DNA of 64,000 nucleotides from Lepraria neglecta (Eukaryota; Ascomycota; Lecanoromycetes; Lecanorales; Stereocaulaceae): positions 4,588,001 through 4,652,000 of the forward strand of contig CM065650.1 in NCBI GenBank assembly GCA_033220425.1, in the 5' to 3' direction. A program made the position numbers and the translations under genes. The notes beneath the pieces were generated by a model. That model was not told the origin of the DNA and did not search any database. It saw only the letters and a list, made by a program, of their open reading frames with translations. Positions within the stretch are counted from its first letter, which is position 1. Every line of letters starts with the position of its first letter. Below are positions 1 to 11,329 of this stretch, in pieces.

Positions 1-550
1 GAATAAATCGGCGGGCTCACTACTATTATCCTCCCCTTCCACCCCTGTGCTTCAAAATGCGGTAAACAAGCCTGCACACATCCGTACAACCCCTCAGGAT
101 TAATTTTCTGCATCAACTGAAACCGTTTCATAGGCGTCTTCTCCACGCTCGCCCACCAGATTGCCCCCGAATTATACACCAGCACGTCTATACGTCCATG
201 GATCTTTATTGTCTCGTCAACTAAGCGCTGGATGCTCGAGGGGTCTCGGGTATCGACTGCAATGGGCGTGGCTTCGCGGCCGGAGTCGGTGATTTCGCGG
301 GCTACGGTGTTGATTGTTGAGGAGGGGGAGTTGGGGTCCGGGGGGAAGGGAGTACAGAGGGTGGCGTCGGAGGTGGTTTTGGCGGAGACGATGACTGCGG
401 TGGATGGTCAGATATTGGGAGATGTAGGGATCAGTTGGGGAAAAATGGGAGGGCACCTATATAGTTGTTATTTGCTAGGTCGATTGCTATCTGGCGGCCA
501 ATTCCTCGGGATGCTCCTACGACTAGGGCTACCTGCTTTTGGGGAGTCAT
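1..550 (-). CDS. SDR-family oxidoreductase (HSDL2-like), C-terminus beyond window
   Basis: Short-chain dehydrogenase/reductase, NAD(P)-dependent. Exon 1 (457-550) begins MTPQKQVALVVGASRGIG, giving the Rossmann glycine motif GASRGIG. A 62-bp intron (395-456, GT...AG) joins phase-correctly to exon 2 (394 to the edge), which reads VIVSAKTT after the junction. Exon 2 then shows RIDVLVYNSGA, the SDR NNAG-position motif with Tyr-Asn-Ser-Gly instead of NNAG, followed by TPMKRFQLMQKINPEGLYG and RIIVVSPP. The phrase pattern (TPMKRFxLMxxIN...C-x-P-x-F...SPP) matches the peroxisomal HSDL2-like branch of fungal SDRs. The catalytic YxxxK lies to the left of the window and cannot be seen. The start is the only Met directly before the Rossmann fold. 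Substrate unknown. Confidence 0.8.
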
Positions 551-1291
551 GTTTGATGTCCGAGAGGCTTGTGAGGGAGTTGGTAGAGCTCAATTGGTCA
601 CGTTTGATATGGTCGTGAGGATTCTATTATCGAACATGAGCTGCACTGGAAGCTTGCTGGTCGCGCGAATCTCTTAAGGCGGCTGTCATAGTATGTTTCT
701 GTATCTTGAGAGGCTTCTCATCAGGTGAGGCAGCCTCGAGGTGCTCAAATGCGAAGGAGCAGTTCATCCTCGGTCGTGGTGCAGCTTGATTACTCTTCCC
801 GAGGCAGAGGCATGGGATGCGGGGAGCTTGCGGGGAGCTTGGGCGCCTCCATAGGCTAGCTTGACCTAGTGTCCGGCCGATAGAAGGGTTCACCCCTCAA
901 GTAAGCAACCCCCCAAAGTAAGCAGGACCCTAAAGAGTGCCCTAGCGCTGGTCGTCGAGGCGACACGGATCAGCCCCAAAACTTGCCATTGTGGTCATTT
1001 TAGGGACCAATCCAGCCTGCCTAATCTACCCGCTCTAGGGCGCTTCTTAGGGCGGTGCTTACTCGGGGGGTCTGCTTACTTAAAGGGTGAACCCTTCTAG
1101 TTGAGGCTGGTCTGACCCCGATGTCTAGGCAACGTTGGAGGCGTTAATAATGGAGTTAGGAGATGCCACTGTGGGCAGTCATCAATTTACTATTCCTCAC
1201 CTATAAATGCATGAAAATGCTATGAGGATCTGCAGCGTAGCAAGAATCCGACTTTTGTAAAGCAGTTAGCACCATTTTGAAGTTCATGCGT
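551..1291. other. intergenic region containing one MITE
   Basis: Apart from the MITE at 883-1097 I see no coding or RNA signal. It lies between the 5' end of the SDR gene and the 3' end of the amino-acid oxidase gene, so it should hold the SDR promoter and the oxidase terminator. No specific motif is recognisable. Confidence 0.5.
883..1097. mobile_element. MITE, 215 bp, TA target duplication (Tc1/mariner type)
   Basis: The ends are inverted repeats: GAAGGGTTCACCC on the left and GGGTGAACCCTTC on the right match perfectly for 13 bp. The similarity continues inward for roughly 40 bp with a few mismatches (AAGTAAGCA...CCCCCC against its complement). The element is bounded by TA at 881-882 and TA at 1098-1099, as expected of a Tc1/mariner-superfamily insertion. 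The 215-bp length and absence of an open frame indicate a non-autonomous element. No transposase with matching ends was seen in the window. Confidence 0.8.
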
Positions 1292-4217
1292 CTACTTCCC
1301 CCCGTCCGCAACTGCATCAGCATTCTTCCCATTCTCAATGTCAACCCTGGCCTCCATGCGCCTCTTCGGAAGTACTTGTCCAAGAATGACCTGCTTAACC
1401 GCTGTCTCCTTATCAAGCTCATCAGGCGGATTACCCAGCCAGTCGATCTTCGCTAGCCTGTCCTCGGCATCCTTTAAGTTGAAGCGTCTCAAGAAATTGA
1501 TGACGGCTCTGTGAGCGCTGTCGAGCGCTCCTACGATCCAGCCGTGGTGGGCACTCACGGCTTCGCCGACGAAGTGGAAGCGACTGTCTGCTGTGGGGCA
1601 GATGAGAGCGCTGTAAAGGTTGGAGAATTGGCCGGGGCCGAATTTCCCATATGCGCCTGTGGTGTATTAGAGAATATCAAAGGGATTGGTGAGCTGTCCT
1701 TACCTGAGGAGTATTCGTGATTGTGCCAATCAAAGGCCTAGAGAGCATTGTGAGCGATGATAGCGACGAATTGGTCAAAGCTACTCACATGGTGCTTGAT
1801 ATAAGATTGCTCGATCTCTTGATGCAATTTGTCAAAGGTCATGTCTTTGTCGAAGACTTTAGCGTTTTCCAGATGCAGCCAAGTGAGGTTGTTGAGAAGC
1901 ATCTGCCTCAACTCAGTTTCTTTCTTCCAATCTCCCTTGATCAATGAACCCATGCGAGCGGCATCTTGCGCCCACTATTTTAGTTAGCTTGATACGTGTG
2001 GAAAAATAACGTGCTTCACGTACCGAATATGAGCAAAGCAATACCGCAGGCCCGCCACTTCCATCTGGATTGGCGATATTTTTGTCGTGGATATTGTATG
2101 ATGGATATACGCTATTTTCTTTAGCGAATGCATGAGACTTGTGATAAGGGCGCCTACCATGTCCGCAATGGCATGTCTGTCTTCCCCAAACCACCCTTGA
2201 TTCCATACTTGATCCACCTGGACAATCTTGCAGTCAGTATTACTGCTCAACGATAATGTGCTCCATGACAAGCCTAAAGATCACCTTCTCTCAAGGTTCT
2301 CATGACCGAGACTGCGGCGCCAAAGGGTAGGGATCACGATGAAAAAGGACACTTACCACGCGTACTCGAATTGCATACCAACTTTCGTAGCAGTGTCGTA
2401 ATGAAGCGAACGAATGGCGTCCTTCTGCTCGTATAGCAGCTCAAGCCCGGTGAGATCTATACGTTGAAGACAAGCCAGTGTTGGCGTAGCGAAAACAGTC
2501 ATGTACTTGCGCTCCTCTTTCTCGCTGTCAACCTTCACTGTCATGTAGACATCATCCTCAGGGGTCTTCGGGTCATCCCGTATCAGCGAGATCTTCGTGA
2601 CTCGTTTCCCTAGGTCCTCCGTCTTCAAAGGCATCTTAAGCTTTTTGTTCATTTCTATTGGAAGGAGCTCGGTGCCACCGTCAATGCAGTACCAGTCGAC
2701 CTTTTGGGCTCCTGTATAGTAGTCAAAGTCGAGATCGTCGATGACGCCCTCAGCAAAGGCTTGGTCGTACAATCCACTCCCACTTCATATGATATCCATG
2801 TTAGTTGAGCTTTACGAAATGGAAGTCATGACTTACTCGGTGAGCGTCTCGAGCCATTGGATCGAATAGTAATCGTCCCTGTCGTACACCAGTTACTGCT
2901 AATAGTTTGTCATGCGGTGGGGTACAACATACAGAGGGGTGATGCCGTGAGACATCATGTATCCACGCACGGAGAACTGGTCGTATTTCATCAAGGCCTG
3001 GAAGCCTTTCATCCAATTTGCGCGCAGTCTAGCCTTGAATGGCTCGAACGCTTCGGTGACATACTTGTCTGGTGCGGCCACAAGTCTACGGATGCGTCAG
3101 AGATGACATCTCTTTGTGTCCCGTATGTGGATCGAAGGGACTGACTCCGACATAATTCTCCCCCCATGCTGCTCGGAGACTTTGAAATTATCTGTTGTTC
3201 CCAGCTGTCCATTGCCAATGATGGTTATGTCGTTGTATCTGGAGGGCTGGTTGACGGGGTCTTGGTTCATGGGGCTCTTCATGTAGTAAGGGATCTTAGG
3301 AACCTTATCCGTTCCCAAATAGTCCCACAGTTTGAAGGTCCTGACACTGTCAGCAACCGGAATTCGGGTTTTCATAAAACTGATGTCGAAAATCATTACT
3401 TGTTCATGATTGGTATGTCTGGGAAGCGCATTGCCCCGACCTGGATTGAGACAGATCAGCCACGGATTATGTCTCGATGCCTATGATACTTACATCGTAG
3501 TAGTCGTGCTTTCTCTTCTCTAAAGGAGAGAAACGATGGGTGTAGACTCTGCCACCAATTCGATCAGAACCCTCGAGGATGTCGTAGGAAAGGTTCTCTA
3601 TGTCGAGTGCGTCAAGTATCATGGCGATATAAAGCCCTATCCTCATGTCAGATGGTGCAGAGCCATGTGCCGGTCATGTTATGGGAGTCATTTCATATGG
3701 TGAGATATGTGAAATATGGATTATAGCAGCGTTGATGAGCAGACGTCTTGGTGTCTGCATGCTCTGATGTAGCTATTCGCATACAGAACTTGTCATTCTA
3801 TCCGGGATCATGGATATGTTCATATCCGACTTGAAACACGTTCTGCAATGCAACTGCCACAATATTGACAACGGATTTGTAATAGAGGAAAGAATCATTG
3901 AAGAGATACGTACCAGCCATCCCTGCTCCCACAATGCAGACTTTGGATTCCTTTGGCAACTTGTCCATCTGCTTTTTATCATCCAGGAGGTCACTCGCCT
4001 TCCCCGCAGCAGAGGCATGCTCCAGACCATACACAACAGCATCAGTGGGCGACCAGCCATCTTTGGTCAGTTTGTCGTAGATCCTCGCAAAGTATTCGAA
4101 CTCTTCGGAAATCTTCTTCGATGACACCCGCTGTGCAAATGCAGACTTCCATGAGCTCATGCCATTAGGAGGCTGCACCTGAGGCTGAGCCTCTGTAGTT
4201 TCAAGAAGGGTACTCAT
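1292..4217 (-). CDS. L-amino-acid oxidase / flavin amine oxidase, 678 aa, 12 exons
   Basis: FAD-dependent oxidative deaminase giving a keto acid, ammonia and H2O2. Twelve exons can be followed: 3914-4217, 3494-3636, 3400-3440, 3146-3340, 2933-3085, 2837-2878, 2357-2782, 2158-2217, 2024-2111, 1789-1974, 1704-1737, 1292-1656; they sum to 679 codons including the stop. The dinucleotide-binding motif KVCIVGAGMAGLYIAMIL is at about residues 90-107, split by intron 1. Next come LEGSDRIGGRVYTHRF (the GG-arginine FAD motif) and VGAMRFP (substrate-site arginine region of LAOs). Near the C-terminus is FVGEAVSAHHGWIVGALDSAHRA, the second FAD-contact motif of the family. The start gives an Asp/Lys-rich N-terminal region before the FAD domain and no signal peptide, so the enzyme is probably intracellular. 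Typical LAO length. Substrate preference cannot be read from sequence. Confidence 0.9.
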
Positions 4218-5505
4218 GATTGCTTAAGCAAATTTAGGCAGCGTAATGTTAGAGGTTTTCGAAGGTGCAAGGCTTTCGTGTAGGCTTTGGCTGGCTGGGA
4301 TGCGGGCCGATTGTCGAGAGCAGACAATCAGACAAAAGGCGGAAAATTTCGTAACAGAAGTCTTGATCGTAGGCTTCAGATGGCTAGGAACGAGACTGTT
4401 TGCAGAAGAAAACTTTCAGAAAAAAGAGCTCATATATCAGTATACCTTCACCAAATCCCCCGCATCCCCCGCATCCCCAAAGAGACCGTCCCGACCCACC
4501 CACCTATCTAAACGCCTGCAAGTTGCATCAATAGTTGATCTCGATCAGTCCAGAGCGAGCGTCTCGTCTCCATCTGTCACAGTGGCTGGCTGAAGATCTA
4601 CATTCCGACTGACAGACTCGGCAACATGCATTTGAGTCTCTGAGACGAGACATTGAAATATCCAAACTGAGCATGGTGGGCAGCTACCAATGACAGTGGC
4701 TGGCTGAGCCTCGGCGTCGAGACCGTTGTTGGCCGCAATTGAGACTGGCTCATCAGGCCGCGGAACGCTCTGTGGATGTCCAACCGTCCTCGCCAGACGT
4801 TGTTCAGACCCTTGAAATACTATTGCGAGTCCACGCGTCGCAGTATCAATGCCGTCAATCAATGGAGCCTCTCTCGCTTCTCATCGAGATCTCCCACAGC
4901 CAGAGAAGCTCGTGCTGAGGAGGACACAGACCCACGGGCCTGACAGAAGTCAAGTAAGTCGTGGAACCACTCAAGAGTCCGGTCGTTAGATTTGCGTTAG
5001 CTGCATAAACCCTACTCAAACCCTTGTGCTCGGTTAACGGGGATTAAAATTGTCGGTGTGGATACCAAATCATGCACCAGATGCATGATGCATGGGCTGT
5101 CACACCGAAACAGGAAAGTGGCGCGTTTGAGGCTGGCTGAAAGTGGGGTCCAGACGCTGCCCTGCTGCGTGGTTGAAGAACCTCGGGGGAAAGTGCCGTT
5201 GACCATGAGCCCCCACCTTGGTCCCACCAGACCCCGCCAAAGCGAGCCTGGTCCAGGTCCCCAAGATTGTTGGGTGCATGGTTAGTTGACTAAGACCTTT
5301 GTAGAGCTTCACACAAGTCCTTCGTTACATCGTCATGGGTACATAGATTGGAATCAGTTATGATTAAGCTAGATAGATGGAATAGATGGCATCGCTATGT
5401 GGGATATCAAACGCAAAGAGATCAGAAGGCAGCCCAGGCCCGTAGAAATCGACGAAATTCAACCCTCATTAGATCCTCCCAAACAGTGTTCAAACAAAGG
5501 AAATC
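4218..5505. other. intergenic, about 1.3 kb, nothing recognised
   Basis: This stretch separates the 5' end of the oxidase gene from the 3' end of the next minus-strand gene. Short open frames on both strands look non-coding. A 14-base phrase (agtggctggctgaa/g) occurs twice, near 4580 and 4694, without a larger repeat around it. The first few hundred bases should carry the oxidase promoter. Confidence 0.5.
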
Positions 5506-7902
5506 TCAAGAAAGAATGTAGTCATCCACCTCTGGGTTGACACTCCCAGGGCGGAAGCTTCCCACCGAGTTCCTCTTCGAGTTGGGTGCTTTGAGCGTCT
5601 TCTCTGAAGTGTGCGGCCCCTCATCGTCCTCATCGTCTCCATAGTTGCTTGCGTCACTGCCATTGATGCTGGCGTGCTCCATGTCAACCTCGCTGGAGCT
5701 TGCACTCCAGCCACCACTTGCTGTTCCGGCCTCGCTTGTAGATGGTGTAGTGGGATCTGATGGTGCGTGCTGACTGAGCGGACTGACGTTCTTGTGCTCG
5801 ATTGGGCTGACGCTGGGGGGCGAGGCGGGACTGCCACTATCGTAGTCAATAGGACTGACATCACCGTAGCCCTGGCTGAGCATCTCCCACGACGATGGTC
5901 TGATGGGTTGCGGAGACTTGACGTATAGATTGCTGTTGATAGAGATTTTCCGGGGTAGGGACGCCCTTTTCGCACCCTTCGGCACCACTACTAAGGGACC
6001 TGGTTTGGCGGACAGGATATCCATGTCAGGTCCAAGCTGAAGAATCGTTTCCCCAAGCGAAGCTCTCTTAAATGGTTGCTGTGGCTTGATCTTCTTGGGC
6101 TTCTCGCCAATCTGCCAAGGAGGCGTACCAGCGATTTGACAGCATAGTGGGTATGTCACTCCTTCTGTGTCTCTCACTTCTTGTGGTGCACGAGTGACAG
6201 AGATGAGGGTTTGTAGAATTGCGTAGACAAGGATCCAGCGGACTTTTCGGGCATCTGCGCAGGATACTGTGGTTTCTTCCTTCATAGTCCATTGTTTCTC
6301 GAACCGTAGATATTCGCGAACGAGCCCACAACTCATCACGGCCTCGTCGGTTGGATTTGTAGCCGCACAAAGAGCGGCAGAAGCTGCAACACGCCTATCA
6401 AGTCTGGCTTGCCTGTTGCCAAAGATTCTGGCGAACGATTTTCGATGGGCCAGTTGATCGGGAACCTTGGGTACAAGGGGAAGCGGGTGTGGAAGCGAAG
6501 GATATTTGTGTCTCTGATCGTAGGCCAGAATATTCTGGTAGACGCAGATGCCACCGTCCACAGGCTTGTTGTCTTGAAGGGCGACTCCAGAACTCTTGTC
6601 AACCAAGTATTCGTATAGATTGCGGAACTCGAAGTACATCGAGCGGTAAACAGTTTTCGGAAGAGCGCTGCTGCTTCGGTCCAGCGGCGTGGGTGGCCAG
6701 TACCCATGTTTCCCGACATAGAAGGTATGTAGAAATGACCTGAATCGCTCAAGGTGCATCTGAGCCTCCTTGCCCAAGCCGAGGTATGCGCCAGACAGAT
6801 CATCTTCCAAGAAGTTGCCAAGTGACCCTCCGGCACGTTCTAACCGAACGTCCATATCTAGATGGGCTCTTGACATGAGAGCGCGTGAAGTCCGTGAAAT
6901 ATACTGAATCAGGTATTAGAGACCGTCCTCGCGGATGCTAGCGTCATCAGTGACTTACCTCGAACTCTGCACTTTTATCCAGTAGATCCCACATGCCTGC
7001 ACAATGTACGAAGGCGTCAGTCCACGTTTCGCGGTCTCGAAGTTTCTCGGCGAATTGGAGGACTGCCAGGGCGTGATCCGGGCAGTCACGGAAGTCTGTG
7101 TAGCCTTGCTCGTCGAGGTATGCAAGCATGTCGTCTTGATTGACTTCTTGGTTAGGTCTGAATTCGTCCATCCTGTTGAGAAGGGCGATGAGAGCATCGC
7201 CAAGACACTCGCCGACTAGTGGCTTCTCAAACATCCAGGCAAAGAAATTTCGTGTCGTCAGATGGTATCGGAAAGCTTCTTCCCGGCTCAAATGTTCAGG
7301 AGCAGGAACGTACATTTCGTATTTTGCAGGCGGCGCAGGAGCGTTGAAGAATCCAGGAGACTCGGCATATTTGTCCAAGTCTGAGGAAGACAAAGGGGTC
7401 TCTGGGGCATCGTAAATGAGAAAGCGGTCCAAGAAAGGTCCACAGTTACTGAACTCAATGTCTGCAAGAGAAACTCGAATGGATGCTCCTCGCCTGGATT
7501 GGCCTCGCTCGTAAAAATGAATTAGACAATCACCACTTGCAAACCAAAGCTCGGGATCCTGATAGAACGTCATTAGATTTCCGCAACTATTGAACTGGAA
7601 ATGCTGGAGTATGAGCTTACTCTGCGCATGGAATCCCATTTGATAGTCACTCTTTGATTGCCATCCCATCGTTTGATATCAGTGTTTCGGAGTACATTGG
7701 GAGCTACATCGGTGGTGTTTGAGTGGAGCTGGTCGGAAGAATTTTGACGAGATTTTTGCAGGTAAAGATTCAATTTCGCAACGCGTCGATTTGCATTGCA
7801 TGGAGAAGAGTTTCTGCCGGTTGGATTGGTCTTGGTGAGCTTGCTGACACGGTCTGATGAGCGTTGCCTTATGGCTGAGTTGGATCGAGATCTGGTAGAC
7901 AT
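5506..7902 (-). CDS. conserved ascomycete protein of unknown function (possibly DUF8004), 759 aa
   Basis: Three exons: 7621-7902, 6959-7558 and 5506-6903, with phase-0 introns carrying GTAAGC/GTAAGT donors; the first intron has a good branch site (CTAATGAC). The joined frame reads WDSMRRDPELWFASGDCL across intron 1. This Arg-rich N-terminus followed by RRDPELW, GDC-x-hydrophobic-H and GQSRRG is what I recall from a large uncharacterised fungal family, probably Pfam DUF8004; that name is from memory and not verified. The middle (LTTRNFFAWMFEKPLVGECLG; GYWPP near residue 350) is globular. The last 150 residues are Ser/Pro/Asp-rich low-complexity tail, likely disordered. No membrane segment or catalytic motif is visible. 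Confidence 0.75.
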
Positions 7903-9649
7903 GTTGAGTCGGCCCCTGGCTCAACGGGCGGTTGATTCAAGGTTTTAGGGGTGGGAGAAAACGAAAGTCTTCAAAGCTGCAAGAACATGTGGGGAAGGCA
8001 AAAATCCATCCAAAAGTTGGCATCGGTCATAGTTTATGAAGGTATGAGGGGCTAATGGGAAACGGTGAAGGTCGCTCAGCAGTGCAGTGTTCTCCTCGGT
8101 CTGGGCGACAACCGAGCTTTGTTTGCAAAATTGTAAACGCTTGTGGCGTTATCTAGCGTGGTTCCAGGCAATGATCGACTCGTTCTGTTGATCATTAGGA
8201 TCTCGGAATGATGAAATGCGCGTGCTTCTAGCCAGAATCGTCACATGGCTTGGAGCGCCAAAGCAATCGTTCGTCTTTCTTTACCACGTTAGGACGAGTA
8301 CGTGCTGCAAGGAGGCTCAACCTGCCGGGGTGAGCTCTCTGATTCGCTGTTTCAGATTAGCTTATCATCCTGCGTCTTCCTGATTCGACTCTTGGGTATC
8401 GATGTGCAGCGGGATCCCTCGGTGGTATCGCAATCCGCCATGCAGCCAAGCGGACCCAAAGCCTGACCCCTCAGCGTACCGCGCTTCGTTGAACGAAGCC
8501 ATCGACACTCATCGAGTTGGTGCATTCTTTCGGAAAGATTCTGACCCTCAGAACATCTACGGTCTGAGGGAGCCTTGGGAGGGGCTTTCTCTAAGTCAAA
8601 AGGTAATCGGTTGACGATTAGATCCCGTCGGCCACCGAATTGTGGTGATTGACGGCATGGAGTTGTGCAAGGGCCATGGCAGGGGTCCTTGCGCATGCAT
8701 CGGTGATTTAATGTGCCCCCACTTCCTCATTCGGACTGTTTGAAGCCGGGGACTGTTGAGCTATCGAAAGCCTTCCGTAGTCCAGAACCGCAGAGTCGTA
8801 CAAAAGGGCCATCTATCCCTCCATGGTGCCTTGCATGGGTCGTGACTAGGGTTAGGGCAGCTACTGAGCCTACTGTTGGTGTAATCGCTATCTCGTGGTT
8901 CTTGTGGACGGTGTGTTGGCAGTGGGGCTCTAAGCTCGGGCGCTGTGTTGGCGGCCTTTTGCCAAGCTGGTCCCTACAGGCGAGGCAGGGAGCGTTAGCC
9001 TACTGGCAACCGTTCTGGCACCTTGCGCACTTATCGGTGTATTAGCTCATGCAAGCCATGGAATGAAAGCCATAGCTGTCTCAACCAAAATTCAGTCAAT
9101 CGTGCATCAGGTTGCGTTGCAGGTCAACGGCGTGGATTGTGGAGAACTTATTCGCACCCCGGCCAATTACCTGGCCGGTTGCGAATAGTCAAGTTTGATG
9201 TCGCCAGTGAATCACTTTCATCGCGTTGTGAGCTATGGGCAGGACTCAAAAGATAATGTTCAAACAAAGAGGACGTCACTCTCACCAAAAATGGGTTCGA
9301 TTTTTGGATATTTGATTCTAATTCCATTGACATTTGGTCGTCTATAACATATTCCCAGCGTTCTTGTCCAATAAACCCCGATATGGCTCATTTCTACATC
9401 GAGTTAATTGATTCGGCGAGAGCGACCCACAGCTTACAGCTTGTGTATAGCATCATGTTGACCATTCCTTTTCGCGTGTGCACTGTACACCATTCTGGAC
9501 TACCCCTTGCATACCTAGCTGAGACATGTCTCTTCCGACTGCACCATCGTGCGAAGGCATCTTCTCTCCTACCATTCAAGCTCTTTGCTCACTATCCTTT
9601 CCGATTTCGAGGAAGGTGCACCATTCAGACCCGCTAAGGGTATTCACCG
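7903..9649. other. intergenic, about 1.75 kb, nothing recognised
   Basis: The region lies between the 5' ends of two divergent genes (unknown protein on the left, GT34 on the right), so it is expected to contain both promoters. Open frames at 8352-9256 on both strands have no recognisable protein pattern or convincing splice partners. No repeat with clear ends was found. Confidence 0.5.
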
Positions 9650-11033
9650 ATGCTCCTCAGCATTGGAGCCCTCACTTTTGGCGGCAAGCCCATCTTCAGA
9701 TTGCTAGCCACCATGATTGCTTGCGTCGTGGCCTTTCTACTTTTGCGTGACGTTACATCGGCCATACCTGCGATCCCAACAGTCATCGAAGTAGGAGGTC
9801 AAATCGGCAAAGCCTTTTCTTTCAATACGTTCTATCACCAATACGAATCGCCTCACGACATCATAATACCTGAAGCTCATGGCAGGGAACTGGCCACTGA
9901 GTCCTTGATTGGTAAAGTGTCCTTGCTACAACATGAGGATTCGACAAATGTGCGAGCACTTCAGACCCATCAGCTTCATAATCAACGCTATGGATATCCG
10001 ATGTTTCTCCTTCGGCACTCCATACTCGAGAACACCTGGAGCAAGCCCGCCTATATTCTGGCGGTGATGCTGGAAGAGATGAGGAAGCCAGAGGGACACC
10101 GGTTGAAATGGCTATTGTGGGCCCATCCAATGGCTTTAGTACACTACATGACTGACGGGGTACAGCTGGGTCGATGCAGCAGCTATCGTGATGAACCCGA
10201 AGATCTCACTAGACGTCTTTCTACCTCCAGCGGAGTTCCCCCATATCCACCTCCTCGCAACAGAAGGTGAACACGGCTTGAACACTGGCGTCTTCTTCAT
10301 TAAAGTCCACCCTTGGTCCATCGAGCTCTTGTCCGCCATCATTGCCTTTCCAGGCTACCGGTCAGACGTCCAACTTGCAGAAAGTGATCAATCAGCAATG
10401 TCGGAGCTATTGAAGGAGACCTACTTCCAAGAGAACTATCTCTTGATACCACGGAATTGGTTCAACTCGTACCAAATCGAGCACGATGACGACGACCCAA
10501 ACCACCCTTGGCAGATTAATCTCGGCGATCTACTCGTCCATTTTCCTAAGGGGCAACACCAGGATGAGAGAATGAGAAAGTACATGGATCGCGCAGAAAG
10601 GCATTTACCAGAGTGCGAGGTCGACTTTGAAAACACAACCTACCCTGGGGAAATCCAAAGCTTCTGGGCCGGCCTACACTTCGAAATCATGCCCGAGAAA
10701 GATGAAACTATTGTAAATCCTGACGAGGTAGAGGAGCTCTTGAGTACGACAAAGCAACAGCTTGAGGATCATCATGATGAAATGGACAACGATGATGTAA
10801 AGAAGGTAGAGGAGGAAATGGACGCTCTCAAGAAGAGCCTCGAAGATCATGACGATAATGAGGCTTTGTTGACAGCGTCTGACAAGCTAAGAGAGGTCTG
10901 TCGTATAGATCCTTCAAGTGTCTAGCACTGACTCATCCGACAGGTCATTGGACCACTCATCGAGCTTGCAAAGCTCAAGCTAACCCTTGTCGAGCGGGCC
11001 AATGCCACCCTTGAGTCGGTCGAACACAAATAG
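9650..11033 (+). CDS. GT34 (GMA12/MNN10-type) glycosyltransferase, 428 aa, altered DXD
   Basis: Golgi type-II galactosyl/mannosyltransferase family. Exons 9650-10116, 10166-10895 and 10944-11033 (introns of 49 and 48 bp) join to 429 codons. Residues about 14-33 form a signal anchor (LLATMIACVVAFLLLR). The family core follows: RYGYPMFLLRH, then after intron 1 KWLFWVDAAAIVMNPKISL, then GLNTGVFFIKVHPWSIELL, LIPRNWFNSY and DLLVHFPKG. In GT34 enzymes the metal/nucleotide-sugar motif at this spot is normally DAD; here it reads DAA, so activity is doubtful. The C-terminal 90 residues are an unusual acidic coiled coil (repeated Glu/Asp/Lys, EEMDALKKSLEDHDD). If intron 2 is not spliced the protein ends earlier, at 10925. 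A further in-phase-looking coil (11039-11188) lies in another frame after the stop. Confidence 0.8.
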
Positions 11034-11329
11034 CTAAACTGGACGACGCGAAAGAGAAGGACCAGAAGGAGGCACTTACCTCGAAGATGGGGCCTTTACG
11101 TCAGATGCTAAAGGAATCACCAGATGACAAGGAGAAGGTGGAGAACGCTATGGAAGAGCTCGAAACGGCAGGTGCTCCGCAATCTTAGAACAAGATAGCC
11201 ACGCTAATGTCAGCATTGGATGGCCGCGAAGATCAGCGTTGAGATCAGAGAAAGGGATACAGTCATTGTCAGAGAAGAAGACGCAGTCGAGTGCGGAGAA
11301 AAGGATGGTCGAACATAGAGATCGGTGAC

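Noticed and set aside
8352-9256. Several open frames of 70-114 codons on both strands
   Set aside because: No conserved motif, no plausible splice partners and no agreement with neighbouring gene structure.
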